A stretch of DNA of 7,961 nucleotides, from assembly GCA_964572475.1 (NCBI GenBank), contig CAZNEZ010000071.1:1-7961 (forward strand). The letters run 5' to 3'. The notes beneath the pieces were generated by a model. The model was not told where the DNA came from. It saw only the letters and a list, made by a program, of their open reading frames with translations, and made no database searches. A program made the translations under genes and the position numbers. Positions within the stretch are counted from its first letter, which is position 1, and each line of letters opens with the position of its first letter. Of the stretch, positions 1 through 6,170 are shown piece by piece. The DNA comes from CAZNEZ01 sp964572475 (GTDB taxonomy: Bacteria; Bacillota; Clostridia; Lachnospirales; Lachnospiraceae).

Positions 1-55
1 GAAGAACTGCATCGCAGTTCTTCTAAGCGTTCACGCTGGTGAACGCTTTTTGTAT
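1..55. repeat. 55-bp double-hairpin repeat, copy 1
   Basis: This unit is identical base for base to positions 90-144; the two diverge at 56/145. It contains two perfect inverted repeats. The first is a 10-bp stem, GAAGAACTGC (1-10) pairing with GCAGTTCTTC (14-23) around a 3-nt loop. The second is a 10-bp stem, AAGCGTTCAC (25-34) pairing with GTGAACGCTT (39-48) around GCTG, followed by Ts. The unit starts at the first base of the window, so it may extend further left. The conservation of both hairpins suggests either a duplicated terminator cassette or a small dispersed palindromic element. Which of these is correct cannot be decided from this window alone. Confidence 0.9.
25..51 (+). terminator. 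intrinsic terminator in repeat copy 1
   Basis: A perfect 10-bp stem (25-34 with 39-48) has a 4-nt loop GCTG and runs directly into TTTTT (47-51). This is the classic form of a Rho-independent terminator on the plus strand. It would end transcription of a gene lying left of the window. On the minus strand the hairpin has no comparable T-run. Confidence 0.75.
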
Positions 56-89
56 TATTGGAAATTACGCAGAAAAGTAAGTCATTAAA

Positions 90-144
90 GAAGAACTGCA
101 TCGCAGTTCTTCTAAGCGTTCACGCTGGTGAACGCTTTTTGTAT
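90..144. repeat. 55-bp double-hairpin repeat, copy 2
   Basis: This is an exact copy of 1-55 in direct orientation, separated from it by a 34-bp AT-rich spacer (56-89) with no evident structure. Its hairpins lie at 90-112 and 114-137. The last bases of this unit (TGTAT, 140-144) also form most of the -35 box of the predicted promoter of the spoVA operon. Part of the same sequence (14 bp) reappears beyond the far end of that operon at 3323-3336. Confidence 0.9.
114..140 (+). terminator. intrinsic terminator in repeat copy 2
   Basis: A 10-bp perfect stem (114-123 with 128-137), loop GCTG and the T-run 136-140 repeat the terminator of copy 1. It sits immediately upstream of the spoVA promoter, so it would insulate the sporulation operon from read-through out of the left-hand neighbour. 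Confidence 0.75.
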
Positions 145-170
145 AATATCATTACAAACCAGAAATACTA
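140..170 (+). promoter_or_regulatory. putative sigma-G/sigma-F promoter of the spoVA operon
   Basis: TGTATA (140-145), an 18-bp spacer and AATACTA (164-170) differ by one base in each box from a sigma-G-type TGAATA / CATACTA promoter. Read in the sigma-F layout, GTATA (141-145), 15 bp and AGAAATACT (161-169) also fit well. The match agrees with the known forespore (sigma-G) expression of spoVA operons. The predicted start is near 177, leaving a leader of about 45 nt before the first gene. A sigma-A-like TATAAT also occurs at 169-174, but it lacks a convincing -35 box at the right distance. Confidence 0.55.
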
Positions 171-223
171 TAATATGCATTAAAATATTGTTAAAAATAG
201 AAAATAGTATATGGAGGTATGTT

Positions 224-349
224 ATGGAAAAAATAAATATTAAGTGGGTTTTAGTAATTATTATAGTGGCATTATTAGCTGTTCTTGCAGTTTACTATGT
301 TAATAGTCTTGACAGCGCAAAAGCTGTAATGGATGGTACGTTGATATGA
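224..349 (+). CDS. 41-aa single-pass membrane protein, first gene of the spoVA operon
   Basis: I do not recognise this product. The start ATG at 224 is chosen because GGAGG (213-217) lies 6 nt upstream; the longer in-frame extension back to 128 would run through the terminator repeat and has no ribosome site. The protein has a short basic N-terminus (K3, K7), one strongly hydrophobic stretch from about W8 to V26, and a polar tail NSLDSAKAVMDGTLI. The basic N-terminus suggests the N-terminus is inside and the tail outside. SAKA at 31-34 could be read as a signal-peptidase site, but this is weak. Its stop overlaps the spoVAA start in an ATGA quartet (346-349), so the two are probably translationally coupled. 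This argues that it is a real, co-expressed gene with a forespore membrane role. No function can be assigned. Confidence 0.7.
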   Translation: MEKINIKWVLVIIIVALLAVLAVYYVNSLDSAKAVMDGTLI

Positions 350-972
350 CGGATATTCTTTTTCTAAAATTAGATAAAAATATAAAAGTTAAATCAACTT
401 CAATAACAGTAGGTAATGCGTGTAAGGTTGAATGTGCTGATAAACATATTTTAAGTAAAGTGAAAACTGTAAAGATAATGAATATTGAGGATAAAAAGAA
501 TAACAGATATGTTATATCAGTAATGAAGATAATTGAAAAGATTCATGAGGAATACCCGACACTTGAGATAGTTCCTCTTGGAGAAACAGATTTTATAGTT
601 GAATATGATGATGGTAAGAGAAAACCAGAGATATATAAAAATATAAAAGCTATCTTTGTAAGCCTGATAATATTTTTTGGAGCAGGTTTTACTATAATGG
701 CATTCAATAATGATGTTGCAGTAAAGGATGTATTTGATAAGATATATGAAGCTGTTATGGGGCATGAGAGCGAGGGAATTACGGCAATAGAGGTTATGTA
801 TTCTGTAGGCCTGGCATTTGGAATAATTGTATTCTATAATCGTTTTGGAAAGAAAAAGATTACAAAAGATCCAACCCCTATAGAGGTTGAGATGCGTCAA
901 TATGAAGAAGACATAAATACTACTCTTATTGATGGAGTTAATAGAGAGGATGCTCATATAGATGTGGATTAA
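346..972 (+). CDS. spoVAA: stage V sporulation protein AA
   Basis: SpoVAA is a membrane component of the SpoVA machinery, which takes dipicolinic acid into the forespore and releases it at germination. The 208-aa product has a soluble N-terminal region (about 1-96), the SpoVAA-specific domain. Two membrane segments follow at about 101-120 and 149-166. The C-terminal tail contains DPTPIEVEMRQYE (175-187), a pattern I recall as typical of SpoVAA. Length agrees with known members (about 200 aa). The ATG overlaps the stop of the preceding small gene by 4 bp, with only a weak ribosome site (GGATGG at 331-336), so coupling is likely. Its 3' end overlaps spoVAB by 11 bp. Identification rests on the tail motif, topology and gene order. 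Confidence 0.9.
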   Translation: MTDILFLKLDKNIKVKSTSITVGNACKVECADKHILSKVKTVKIMNIEDKKNNRYVISVMKIIEKIHEEYPTLEIVPLGETDFIVEYDDGKRKPEIYKNIKAIFVSLIIFFGAGFTIMAFNNDVAVKDVFDKIYEAVMGHESEGITAIEVMYSVGLAFGIIVFYNRFGKKKITKDPTPIEVEMRQYEEDINTTLIDGVNREDAHIDVD

Positions 973-1384
973 GGAAATATTACTTGGCTTTATAGGATTA
1001 AGTGCAGGCTGTATAGTAGCAGGAGGGGTTTTTGCACTAATAACTTCAATAGGAGTAATTCCAAGATTAGCTGGAAAAAGCCATACTGCTGAGCATATAA
1101 GAACATATGAGACAGCGGTTTTGCTTGGAGGATTATCAGGAAATTTGTTTTATACATTTGAATTTAGTATAAGGCTTGGAACAATATTTAATATTATATT
1201 TGGATTTTTTGCAGGAGTATTTGTGGGATGTCTTTACACAGCCTTAGCTGAAAGTCTCAATACTACAGCTGTATTTTCCAGAAGAATTAAGCTATATAAA
1301 GGAATTCCTTATGTTATTCTTGCAGCGGGAATAGGAAAAATGTTTGGGTCACTTATATATTTCTTTAATGAATGGAGCAAATAA
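962..1384 (+). CDS. spoVAB: stage V sporulation protein AB
   Basis: This 140-aa integral membrane protein has about four hydrophobic segments (roughly 5-28, 51-67, 74-95, 113-135). The segment GVIPRLAGKSHTAEHIRTYE after the first helix and the acidic/alanine stretch ALAESLN (94-100) fit SpoVAB, whose usual length is about 140 aa. SpoVAB is needed with the other SpoVA proteins for dipicolinic acid traffic; its individual biochemical role is not established. The ATG lies inside the end of spoVAA (11-bp overlap). AGAGGA around 945-950 is the only upstream ribosome-site-like sequence, so expression probably depends on translation of spoVAA. A 30-bp gap separates it from spoVAC. Confidence 0.9.
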   Translation: MWIKEILLGFIGLSAGCIVAGGVFALITSIGVIPRLAGKSHTAEHIRTYETAVLLGGLSGNLFYTFEFSIRLGTIFNIIFGFFAGVFVGCLYTALAESLNTTAVFSRRIKLYKGIPYVILAAGIGKMFGSLIYFFNEWSK

Positions 1385-1414
1385 AGCATAACAATTAGCA
1401 AATAGGAGGTCATA

Positions 1415-1870
1415 ATGGAAGAAATAAAAAAAGAGAATTATAACGAGTATGTCAAACTCGTAACACCAACTACAAACATGTATATGAACGTTTTAAGAGC
1501 TTTTATATCGGGAGGTATAATATGTACCATAGGTCAGGGAATATTTGAATATTTGAAGTATTCAGGGGTAAATGAGAAGGATGCAGGAAGTTATCAGCTG
1601 CTTATACTAATGGGAATCGCTATATTATTGACTGGACTTGGAATATATCAAAAGATTGCTAAGTGGGCTGGGGCTGGTACACTTGTACCAATTACAGGGT
1701 TTGCAAATTCCGTTGCAGCAGCAGCTATTGAATATAAAAAAGAAGGACAGGTATTCGGTATTGGCTGCAAGATATTCACTATTGCGGGACCTGTTATATT
1801 ATATGGAATATTGGTTAGCTGGGTACTTGGTGTAATATACTGGGTGCTTAGAGTGTGCGGAATAATGTAA
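1415..1870 (+). CDS. spoVAC: stage V sporulation protein AC
   Basis: SpoVAC is a membrane protein of the SpoVAC/SpoVAE family. In Bacillus it has been described as a mechanosensitive channel involved in dipicolinic acid release. The 151-aa product begins with a soluble stretch containing YVKLVTPTTN (12-21). It has hydrophobic segments at about 24-46, 60-78 and 117-147, and a hydrophobic glycine/alanine-rich region around 84-104. The signature GLGIYQKIAKWAGAGTLVP (74-92) followed by GFANSV is shared with SpoVAE later in the operon, showing that the two are paralogues. A strong ribosome site AGGAGGT (1404-1410) precedes the ATG, so this gene can start translation independently, unlike spoVAA and spoVAB. 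Confidence 0.95.
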   Translation: MEEIKKENYNEYVKLVTPTTNMYMNVLRAFISGGIICTIGQGIFEYLKYSGVNEKDAGSYQLLILMGIAILLTGLGIYQKIAKWAGAGTLVPITGFANSVAAAAIEYKKEGQVFGIGCKIFTIAGPVILYGILVSWVLGVIYWVLRVCGIM

Positions 1871-1930
1871 TAATTATTAAAAGATATATTTGTGATGCTT
1901 AATAACTTAATATTATGAGAGGTGGTATTA

Positions 1931-2953
1931 ATGAATAAATCATTAGGAAAACAGAGTATAGTGTTTGAAGAGGCTCCTCACATTTTGTCAGGGGCTTCTA
2001 TTGCAGGCAAAAAAGAAGGTGAAGGACCTTTAGGATTACTTTTTGACCAAGTTGTAGAGGATCCAATGTTTGGATGTGAGACATGGGAAGAAGCAGAGAG
2101 TAAATTTCAGACAACAGCAGCCAAAGAGGCAATTAGAAAGGCAGGACTTAAAGAAGAAAATATTAAATACATTTTTGCAGGTGATTTGCTGGGACAGCTT
2201 ATAGCAACTTCTTTTGGACTTGTAAGTTTAAATATACCACTGTTTGGTATGTATGGAGCATGCTCAACAATGGGAGAAGCATTAAGTCTAGCTTCGGTAA
2301 TGGTATCATCTGGTGGAGCTAAAAATGTCATAGCATTAACATCAAGCCATTTTGCAAGTGCAGAAAAGCAATTTAGATTTCCACTTGATTATGGAAATCA
2401 GAGAAATTTTTCGGCAACATGGACAGTTACTGGAAGCGGAGCAGTTGTTTTGAGCGATAAGGGAGGTTTTGCCAGAGTAACTGGAATTACAACAGGTAAA
2501 ATTATAGATTATGGTGTTAAAGATAATGCGAATATGGGAGCCGCCATGGCTCCAGCAGCAGCTGAAGTAATAGATGCACATTTTAAAGATTTTAATGTAA
2601 AACCAGAGGAATATGATAAGATTATTACTGGAGATTTAGGATATGTCGGACAAACTATTTTATTAGATTTGCTTGAACAAAAGGGATATAGAATTGGTGA
2701 CAGACATATGGACTGTGGTATTGAAATATTTGATAAGGATACACAGGATACACATGCAGGTGGAAGTGGATGTGGATGTTCAGCGATAACGCTTACAAGC
2801 TTCGTATTTGATAAGCTTAAGTCAGGAGATTATAAGAAAGTTCTATTTATACCAACTGGAGCGCTAATGTCTCCTACAAGCTACAATGAGGGAAAAAAAA
2901 TACCTTCAATTGCACATTGTGTTGTAATTGAATCTGAAAGGGGTAGAAAATAG
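1931..2953 (+). CDS. spoVAD: stage V sporulation protein AD, dipicolinic acid-binding
   Basis: SpoVAD is the soluble, thiolase/ketoacyl-synthase-fold member of the SpoVA complex and binds dipicolinic acid at the inner spore membrane. The 340-aa protein matches the family length (about 338). Recognisable blocks are KKEGEGPLGLLFD (27-39), the thiolase-like segment MYGACSTMGEAL (107-118) with Cys111, FRFPLDYGNQR (148-158), the GSG turn at 168-170, GDLGYVGQ (234-241), and the Gly/Cys-rich HAGGSGCGCSA (275-285). The ATG at 1931 is chosen because GAGAGGTGG (1917-1925) gives a ribosome site at good spacing; the in-frame GTG at 1922 would lie inside that site. It follows spoVAC after a 60-bp AT-rich gap, the largest in the operon. 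spoVAE starts one base after its stop. Confidence 0.97.
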   Translation: MNKSLGKQSIVFEEAPHILSGASIAGKKEGEGPLGLLFDQVVEDPMFGCETWEEAESKFQTTAAKEAIRKAGLKEENIKYIFAGDLLGQLIATSFGLVSLNIPLFGMYGACSTMGEALSLASVMVSSGGAKNVIALTSSHFASAEKQFRFPLDYGNQRNFSATWTVTGSGAVVLSDKGGFARVTGITTGKIIDYGVKDNANMGAAMAPAAAEVIDAHFKDFNVKPEEYDKIITGDLGYVGQTILLDLLEQKGYRIGDRHMDCGIEIFDKDTQDTHAGGSGCGCSAITLTSFVFDKLKSGDYKKVLFIPTGALMSPTSYNEGKKIPSIAHCVVIESERGRK

Positions 2954-2954
2954 T

Positions 2955-3311
2955 ATGCAATATATAATATCTTTTATCGTTGGTGGAATAATATGCGCTA
3001 TTGTACAGGTATTTGTGGATAAAACCAAGTTGATGCCAGGTAGAATTATGGTGGGACTTGTGTGCATAGGAGCTATTCTTGGTGCTATAGGGCTTTATCA
3101 ACCATTTTTAGACTGGGCAGGAGCAGGAGCAGGCGTTCCACTTCTTGGATTCGGAAACACGCTGTTTAAGGGGATTAAAGAGGCTGTAGACAGTGATGGA
3201 TTTATAGGATTGTTCAGAGGAGGTTTTACTTCAAGTGCAGTTGGTATTTCGGGAGCGCTTATTATGGGTTATATAGCGGCTGTAATATTTAATCCGAAGA
3301 TGAAATCATAA
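2955..3311 (+). CDS. spoVAE: stage V sporulation protein AE (SpoVAEb type)
   Basis: This 118-aa membrane protein is a paralogue of SpoVAC: AIGLYQPFLDWAGAGAGVP (44-62) followed by GFGNTL aligns directly with the SpoVAC signature. Length and content match the SpoVAEb form of Bacillus (about 116 aa). Hydrophobic segments lie at about 3-21, 32-48 and 95-112. It is part of the membrane channel portion of the dipicolinic acid transport system. The ATG at 2955 sits 1 base after the spoVAD stop, with AAAGGGG (2937-2943) upstream at slightly long spacing; an in-frame TTG at 2928 has no ribosome site. It is the last gene of the operon: no spoVAEa or spoVAF follows. Confidence 0.95.
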   Translation: MQYIISFIVGGIICAIVQVFVDKTKLMPGRIMVGLVCIGAILGAIGLYQPFLDWAGAGAGVPLLGFGNTLFKGIKEAVDSDGFIGLFRGGFTSSAVGISGALIMGYIAAVIFNPKMKS

Positions 3312-3322
3312 AAAGGACAAAA

Positions 3323-3336
3323 AAGCGTTCACGCTG
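3323..3336. repeat. 14-bp fragment of the 55-bp repeat
   Basis: AAGCGTTCACGCTG is identical to the 5' stem arm plus loop of the terminator hairpin in the 55-bp unit (25-38 and 114-127). The matching 3' arm is missing: the sequence continues CTGCGTATTTTCC instead. A match of this length in an 8-kb window is unlikely by chance, so it is probably a decayed or truncated member of the same repeat family lying 12 bases after spoVAE. Confidence 0.6.
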
Positions 3337-3362
3337 CTGCGTATTTTCCTATAAAGATTAAG

Positions 3363-3403
3363 AATGGGGCATATAGAAGACGAAATCTTCTATATGCCCC
3401 ATT
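3363..3403. terminator. 18-bp perfect hairpin between convergent genes, probable bidirectional terminator
   Basis: AATGGGGCATATAGAAGA (3363-3380) pairs perfectly with 3386-3403 around the loop CGAAA. It lies between the end of the plus-strand spoVA operon and the end of the minus-strand penicillin-binding protein gene. This is where a shared terminator is expected. The plus strand has only a short T-run (3402-3404) after the stem and the minus strand has little more, so it is not a textbook Rho-independent site. It may instead act as an RNA 3'-end stabiliser. Confidence 0.65.
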
Positions 3404-3424
3404 TAACTAGTAATCTAAAGTGGT

Positions 3425-3445
3425 AAAAATATCTAACTTAAGATA
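3425..3445 (-). terminator. weak minus-strand terminator candidate after the PBP gene
   Basis: Read on the minus strand, TATCT (3445-3441), loop TAAGTT and AGATA (3434-3430) form a 5-bp stem followed by TTTTT (3429-3425). The stem is short and AT-rich. By itself it would be weak, but it lies about 70 bases past the penicillin-binding protein stop codon and ahead of the strong 18-bp hairpin. Confidence 0.3.
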
Positions 3446-3511
3446 CATTTTCTGTAATAGATGTGTACTAAGCAGTAGGTACTTCTTATCTGTCCACGCA
3501 GATGTTACTTG

Positions 3512-6055
3512 TTAGTGTAGTATACATGTACTATTTTTTAATTCTGAAGGGATAGTATATGGTGTATCTGCGGTTGTTCCATTAGCATCAGGTTTTCTTA
3601 TTCTAAAAATCTTGTCTATTCTTGAAGCCGCTGGACAATTTGAATTAGCAAGCTTACCAGAGATACTACAAATCGTATATTTAGCATGTGCATCACATGT
3701 ATCAGTTGGCACAGTACCCTTTGCAAAATACTCAGTAATTACCTGATTACCACCTGGATCATTACTACATACACCTTCAATAGGAAGTAAACCAGACTTT
3801 TTACAAACTTGAGCCTGCTCGATTGTATCTGGAACTGTAGGTTCTTTATATGCATATCCCATAGTAGTATTAATCTCTGACATTATCTTAGCCCAAATCC
3901 TCTTGTGGTAAGAAGTGTTTGAACCAATATCTTTGTTCTCATCATATCCAGACCAAATAGAAGCTGTAAGATAAGGAGTATAACCAACAAACCAAATATC
4001 ATTATTATTGGTTGTTGTACCTGTTTTACCAGCAACGTACTGGTCTTTAAGGTTACATAATGTACCAGTACCTATTGTAACTACATCATGCATAGCATTA
4101 GTAAGTAGAAATGCGGTAGATTCTTTGAGTACTGTATGAGTTTTTGGCTCATTTTCAAGAATAACTCTTCCGTTTTGATCTGTAACCTTTGTGTAGAATA
4201 CAGGCTCTGTGTAAACCCCACCATTAGCGATAGTAGCATAGGCAGCGCAGAGTTCAAGATTGGTTACACCCTGAGTGATACCACCAAGAGCAAGTGATTG
4301 GCCTACATCTGTTTTGGTAGTTCCATCTGCAAGCTTTAAATTAGTAACAAGAGTAGTGAATCCAAAATCTAATAGATATTCATAACCAAGTTGTGGAGTA
4401 ATAGCCGTTAATGTCTTAACAGCTACTATATTCATAGAATCCCTAATAGCTTCTCTAATAGTAGATAAACCTCTATAGGAATCACCCCACCAGTTACTTA
4501 TAGGACGACCGCTTGTATCATTGAATGGCTCATCATCATAAGCAGTAGCAAGAGTTTCATTCTTTCTATCAAGAGCTGGTGCAAATGCTGATAGAACTTT
4601 AAAACATGAACCAGGCTGTCTGGTTGTTCCGGTAGCTCTATTAAGCGAAAGACTATTCTCCTTAGTTCCACGTCCACCTACAATTGCTTTGACATAGCCA
4701 GTTGTTTGGTCGATTAATGTAAATGATGCCTGTGGCTGTGGAGTAAATGTAGTCTTTTCACCGAGAACAGTGTCACCCTCCTTCCAATAAGCAGCTTTGT
4801 ATTCATCGATACATTTTTGTGCATCTTCTTTACTTGAAAATACAAGCTTATAGGCTGGCTCTTTTAGTAAGGTCTTATGATAGTAAGTAATATCGGTGTT
4901 TGAGAAATTTTCAACTGTACCGTCTTTGTGTTCAACAGAATATGCCCAGCTAAACGAGTATTCAATTCTAGCTGGATAGTTAGCGTCATTGCTAATCTCA
5001 TTATCACAGATAGTCTGCATTGCAGAATCCTGTGTAGAATAAATAGTAAGACCACCACTATATAGTGCATTTTGAGCTTGAGTATAAGTATATCCTTTTT
5101 GATCCTGCAAATCCTGAATAAGCTGTTTAACGAGCATATCAACAAAGTAAGTGTATGCCTGAGTCTGACCTTCAGACTGATTAACAAGTTGAATGCTTGC
5201 ATAAACGTCATCAGCTATTGCAGCATCATATTCTTCAGCTGTTATATATCCTTGATCTTTCATATTGGAAAGAATCTTTGCACGACGCTTAGCATTTTCA
5301 TCAGGATGCGTAATAGGGTTATATTTGGTTGGTCTCTGTGTAATAGCGGCAATTACTGCACTTTGTGAAACATTTAATTTGGAAACGTCAATATTAAAAT
5401 ATCTTTTTGAAGCGGCTTGTACACCGTAATTACCAGCTCCAAGGTTAATGGTATTTAGATAGTTTTCTAGAATAATATCTTTACTCATGACCTTTTCAAG
5501 CTCAAGAGCAAGATATTGTTCCTGAACTTTTCTTTTGATTAATGCTCCCAGAGTAGATTCTCGGCCTCCATCTTCAAATACATTATTTTTGATTAACTGC
5601 TGAGTAATTGTACTAGCTCCCTCTGCCATACTTTGTGTAGTAACCATCATTACTCCGGCACGAAGTATACCTTTGATATCAATACCTTTATGGTCTCTAA
5701 ATCGTTCATCTTCGATAGCAATAAATGCATTCTGAAGACACTCAGGAATTTGGTCAATTGAAACCTGCTCACGATTAGAACCAGCAGTTGTAAGTGTTTC
5801 GCTAACATTACCATCAGTGTAAAGTATCTCTGTTGCATATCCAACAGGTGCAATATTAATATCCTCTACGTTAGGTGCACTATCGATTATGCCCTTTACC
5901 ATTCCAAGACCGCCGAATCCAACAGCAGCAATACCTACAACTACAATGTAAAGTAGAGCTTTAAATCCTGTAACTAGAAACTTGGTAGTTATCTTACGTG
6001 GAGTTGATACTAAATTGTTGTGTTTGTCTACAACCTTCTTGTAACTAAAATTCAT
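3512..6055 (-). CDS. bifunctional class A penicillin-binding protein (PBP1A type)
   Basis: This enzyme polymerises glycan strands from lipid II and cross-links the peptides at the outer face of the membrane. The 847-aa product has a basic cytoplasmic N-terminus and a membrane anchor at about 31-55. The GT51 glycosyltransferase domain carries EDERFRDHKG (115-124, catalytic E115), GASTITQQLIKN (146-157) and ENYLNTINLGAGNYG (197-211). A linker region follows (about 340-440). The transpeptidase domain carries SCFK (S483 nucleophile, K486), SMN (540-542) and KTGT (677-680), so both activities look intact. After about 740 comes a tail with six cysteines (751, 763, 787, 796, 807, 844). The ATG is supported by GAAAGG 7 nt upstream (6063-6068). 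It is transcribed convergently to spoVA and divergently from yigZ. Its promoter looks sigma-A-like, pointing to vegetative growth rather than sporulation. Confidence 0.95.
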   Translation of the reverse strand: MNFSYKKVVDKHNNLVSTPRKITTKFLVTGFKALLYIVVVGIAAVGFGGLGMVKGIIDSAPNVEDINIAPVGYATEILYTDGNVSETLTTAGSNREQVSIDQIPECLQNAFIAIEDERFRDHKGIDIKGILRAGVMMVTTQSMAEGASTITQQLIKNNVFEDGGRESTLGALIKRKVQEQYLALELEKVMSKDIILENYLNTINLGAGNYGVQAASKRYFNIDVSKLNVSQSAVIAAITQRPTKYNPITHPDENAKRRAKILSNMKDQGYITAEEYDAAIADDVYASIQLVNQSEGQTQAYTYFVDMLVKQLIQDLQDQKGYTYTQAQNALYSGGLTIYSTQDSAMQTICDNEISNDANYPARIEYSFSWAYSVEHKDGTVENFSNTDITYYHKTLLKEPAYKLVFSSKEDAQKCIDEYKAAYWKEGDTVLGEKTTFTPQPQASFTLIDQTTGYVKAIVGGRGTKENSLSLNRATGTTRQPGSCFKVLSAFAPALDRKNETLATAYDDEPFNDTSGRPISNWWGDSYRGLSTIREAIRDSMNIVAVKTLTAITPQLGYEYLLDFGFTTLVTNLKLADGTTKTDVGQSLALGGITQGVTNLELCAAYATIANGGVYTEPVFYTKVTDQNGRVILENEPKTHTVLKESTAFLLTNAMHDVVTIGTGTLCNLKDQYVAGKTGTTTNNNDIWFVGYTPYLTASIWSGYDENKDIGSNTSYHKRIWAKIMSEINTTMGYAYKEPTVPDTIEQAQVCKKSGLLPIEGVCSNDPGGNQVITEYFAKGTVPTDTCDAHAKYTICSISGKLANSNCPAASRIDKIFRIRKPDANGTTADTPYTIPSELKNSTCILH

Positions 6056-6141
6056 AATAAAGCCTTTCTGTCTAATAAAAATAAGTAGACGAAAATATAT
6101 TCAGAAATTAAAAATCTATAAATTCCAATAAGTCAGAGTAC

Positions 6142-6170
6142 ATTATAACAAATATTGGCTTTTAAATAAA
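6142..6170 (-). promoter_or_regulatory. extended -10 promoter of the PBP gene
   Basis: On the minus strand TGTTATAAT gives a perfect TATAAT -10 (6147-6142) with the TGn extension. A weak TTTATT (6170-6165) stands at 17-bp spacing as the -35. The start would be near 6135, giving a leader of about 80 nt before the ATG at 6055. The extended -10 compensates for the poor -35. Confidence 0.55.

Noticed and set aside
1..144. CRISPR array
   Set aside because: There are only two units, each 55 bp with two internal hairpins and T-runs, one 34-bp spacer and no cas genes; terminator-like structure explains it better.
169..174. Sigma-A TATAAT promoter for the spoVA operon
   Set aside because: There is no acceptable -35 box at 16-18 bp, whereas the overlapping sporulation-type boxes fit both spacing and the known regulation of spoVA.
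128..223. Longer N-terminus for the small gene before spoVAA
   Set aside because: The upstream in-frame ATG lies within the terminator repeat, upstream of the predicted promoter start, and has no ribosome site; ATG 224 has an ideal one.
517..957. Minus-strand 146-aa reading frame opposite spoVAA
   Set aside because: The whole frame lies opposite a clearly recognised gene, has no matching promoter or ribosome site, and its composition reads as antisense of AT-rich coding sequence.
1868..1879. Palindrome TAATAATTATTA at the end of spoVAC as a terminator or attenuator
   Set aside because: It is all A/T with no loop or T-run, lies in a 60-bp AT-rich gap, and is compatible with chance.
1922..1930. 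GTG start adding three residues to SpoVAD
   Set aside because: The GTG is part of the GAGAGGTGG ribosome site serving ATG 1931.
2928..2954. TTG start extending SpoVAE by nine residues
   Set aside because: There is no ribosome site upstream, and the ATG one base after the spoVAD stop matches the usual family length.
4864..5368. Reading frames on both strands within the PBP gene
   Set aside because: They are out-of-frame shadows of an intact 847-codon gene with all catalytic motifs in one frame.
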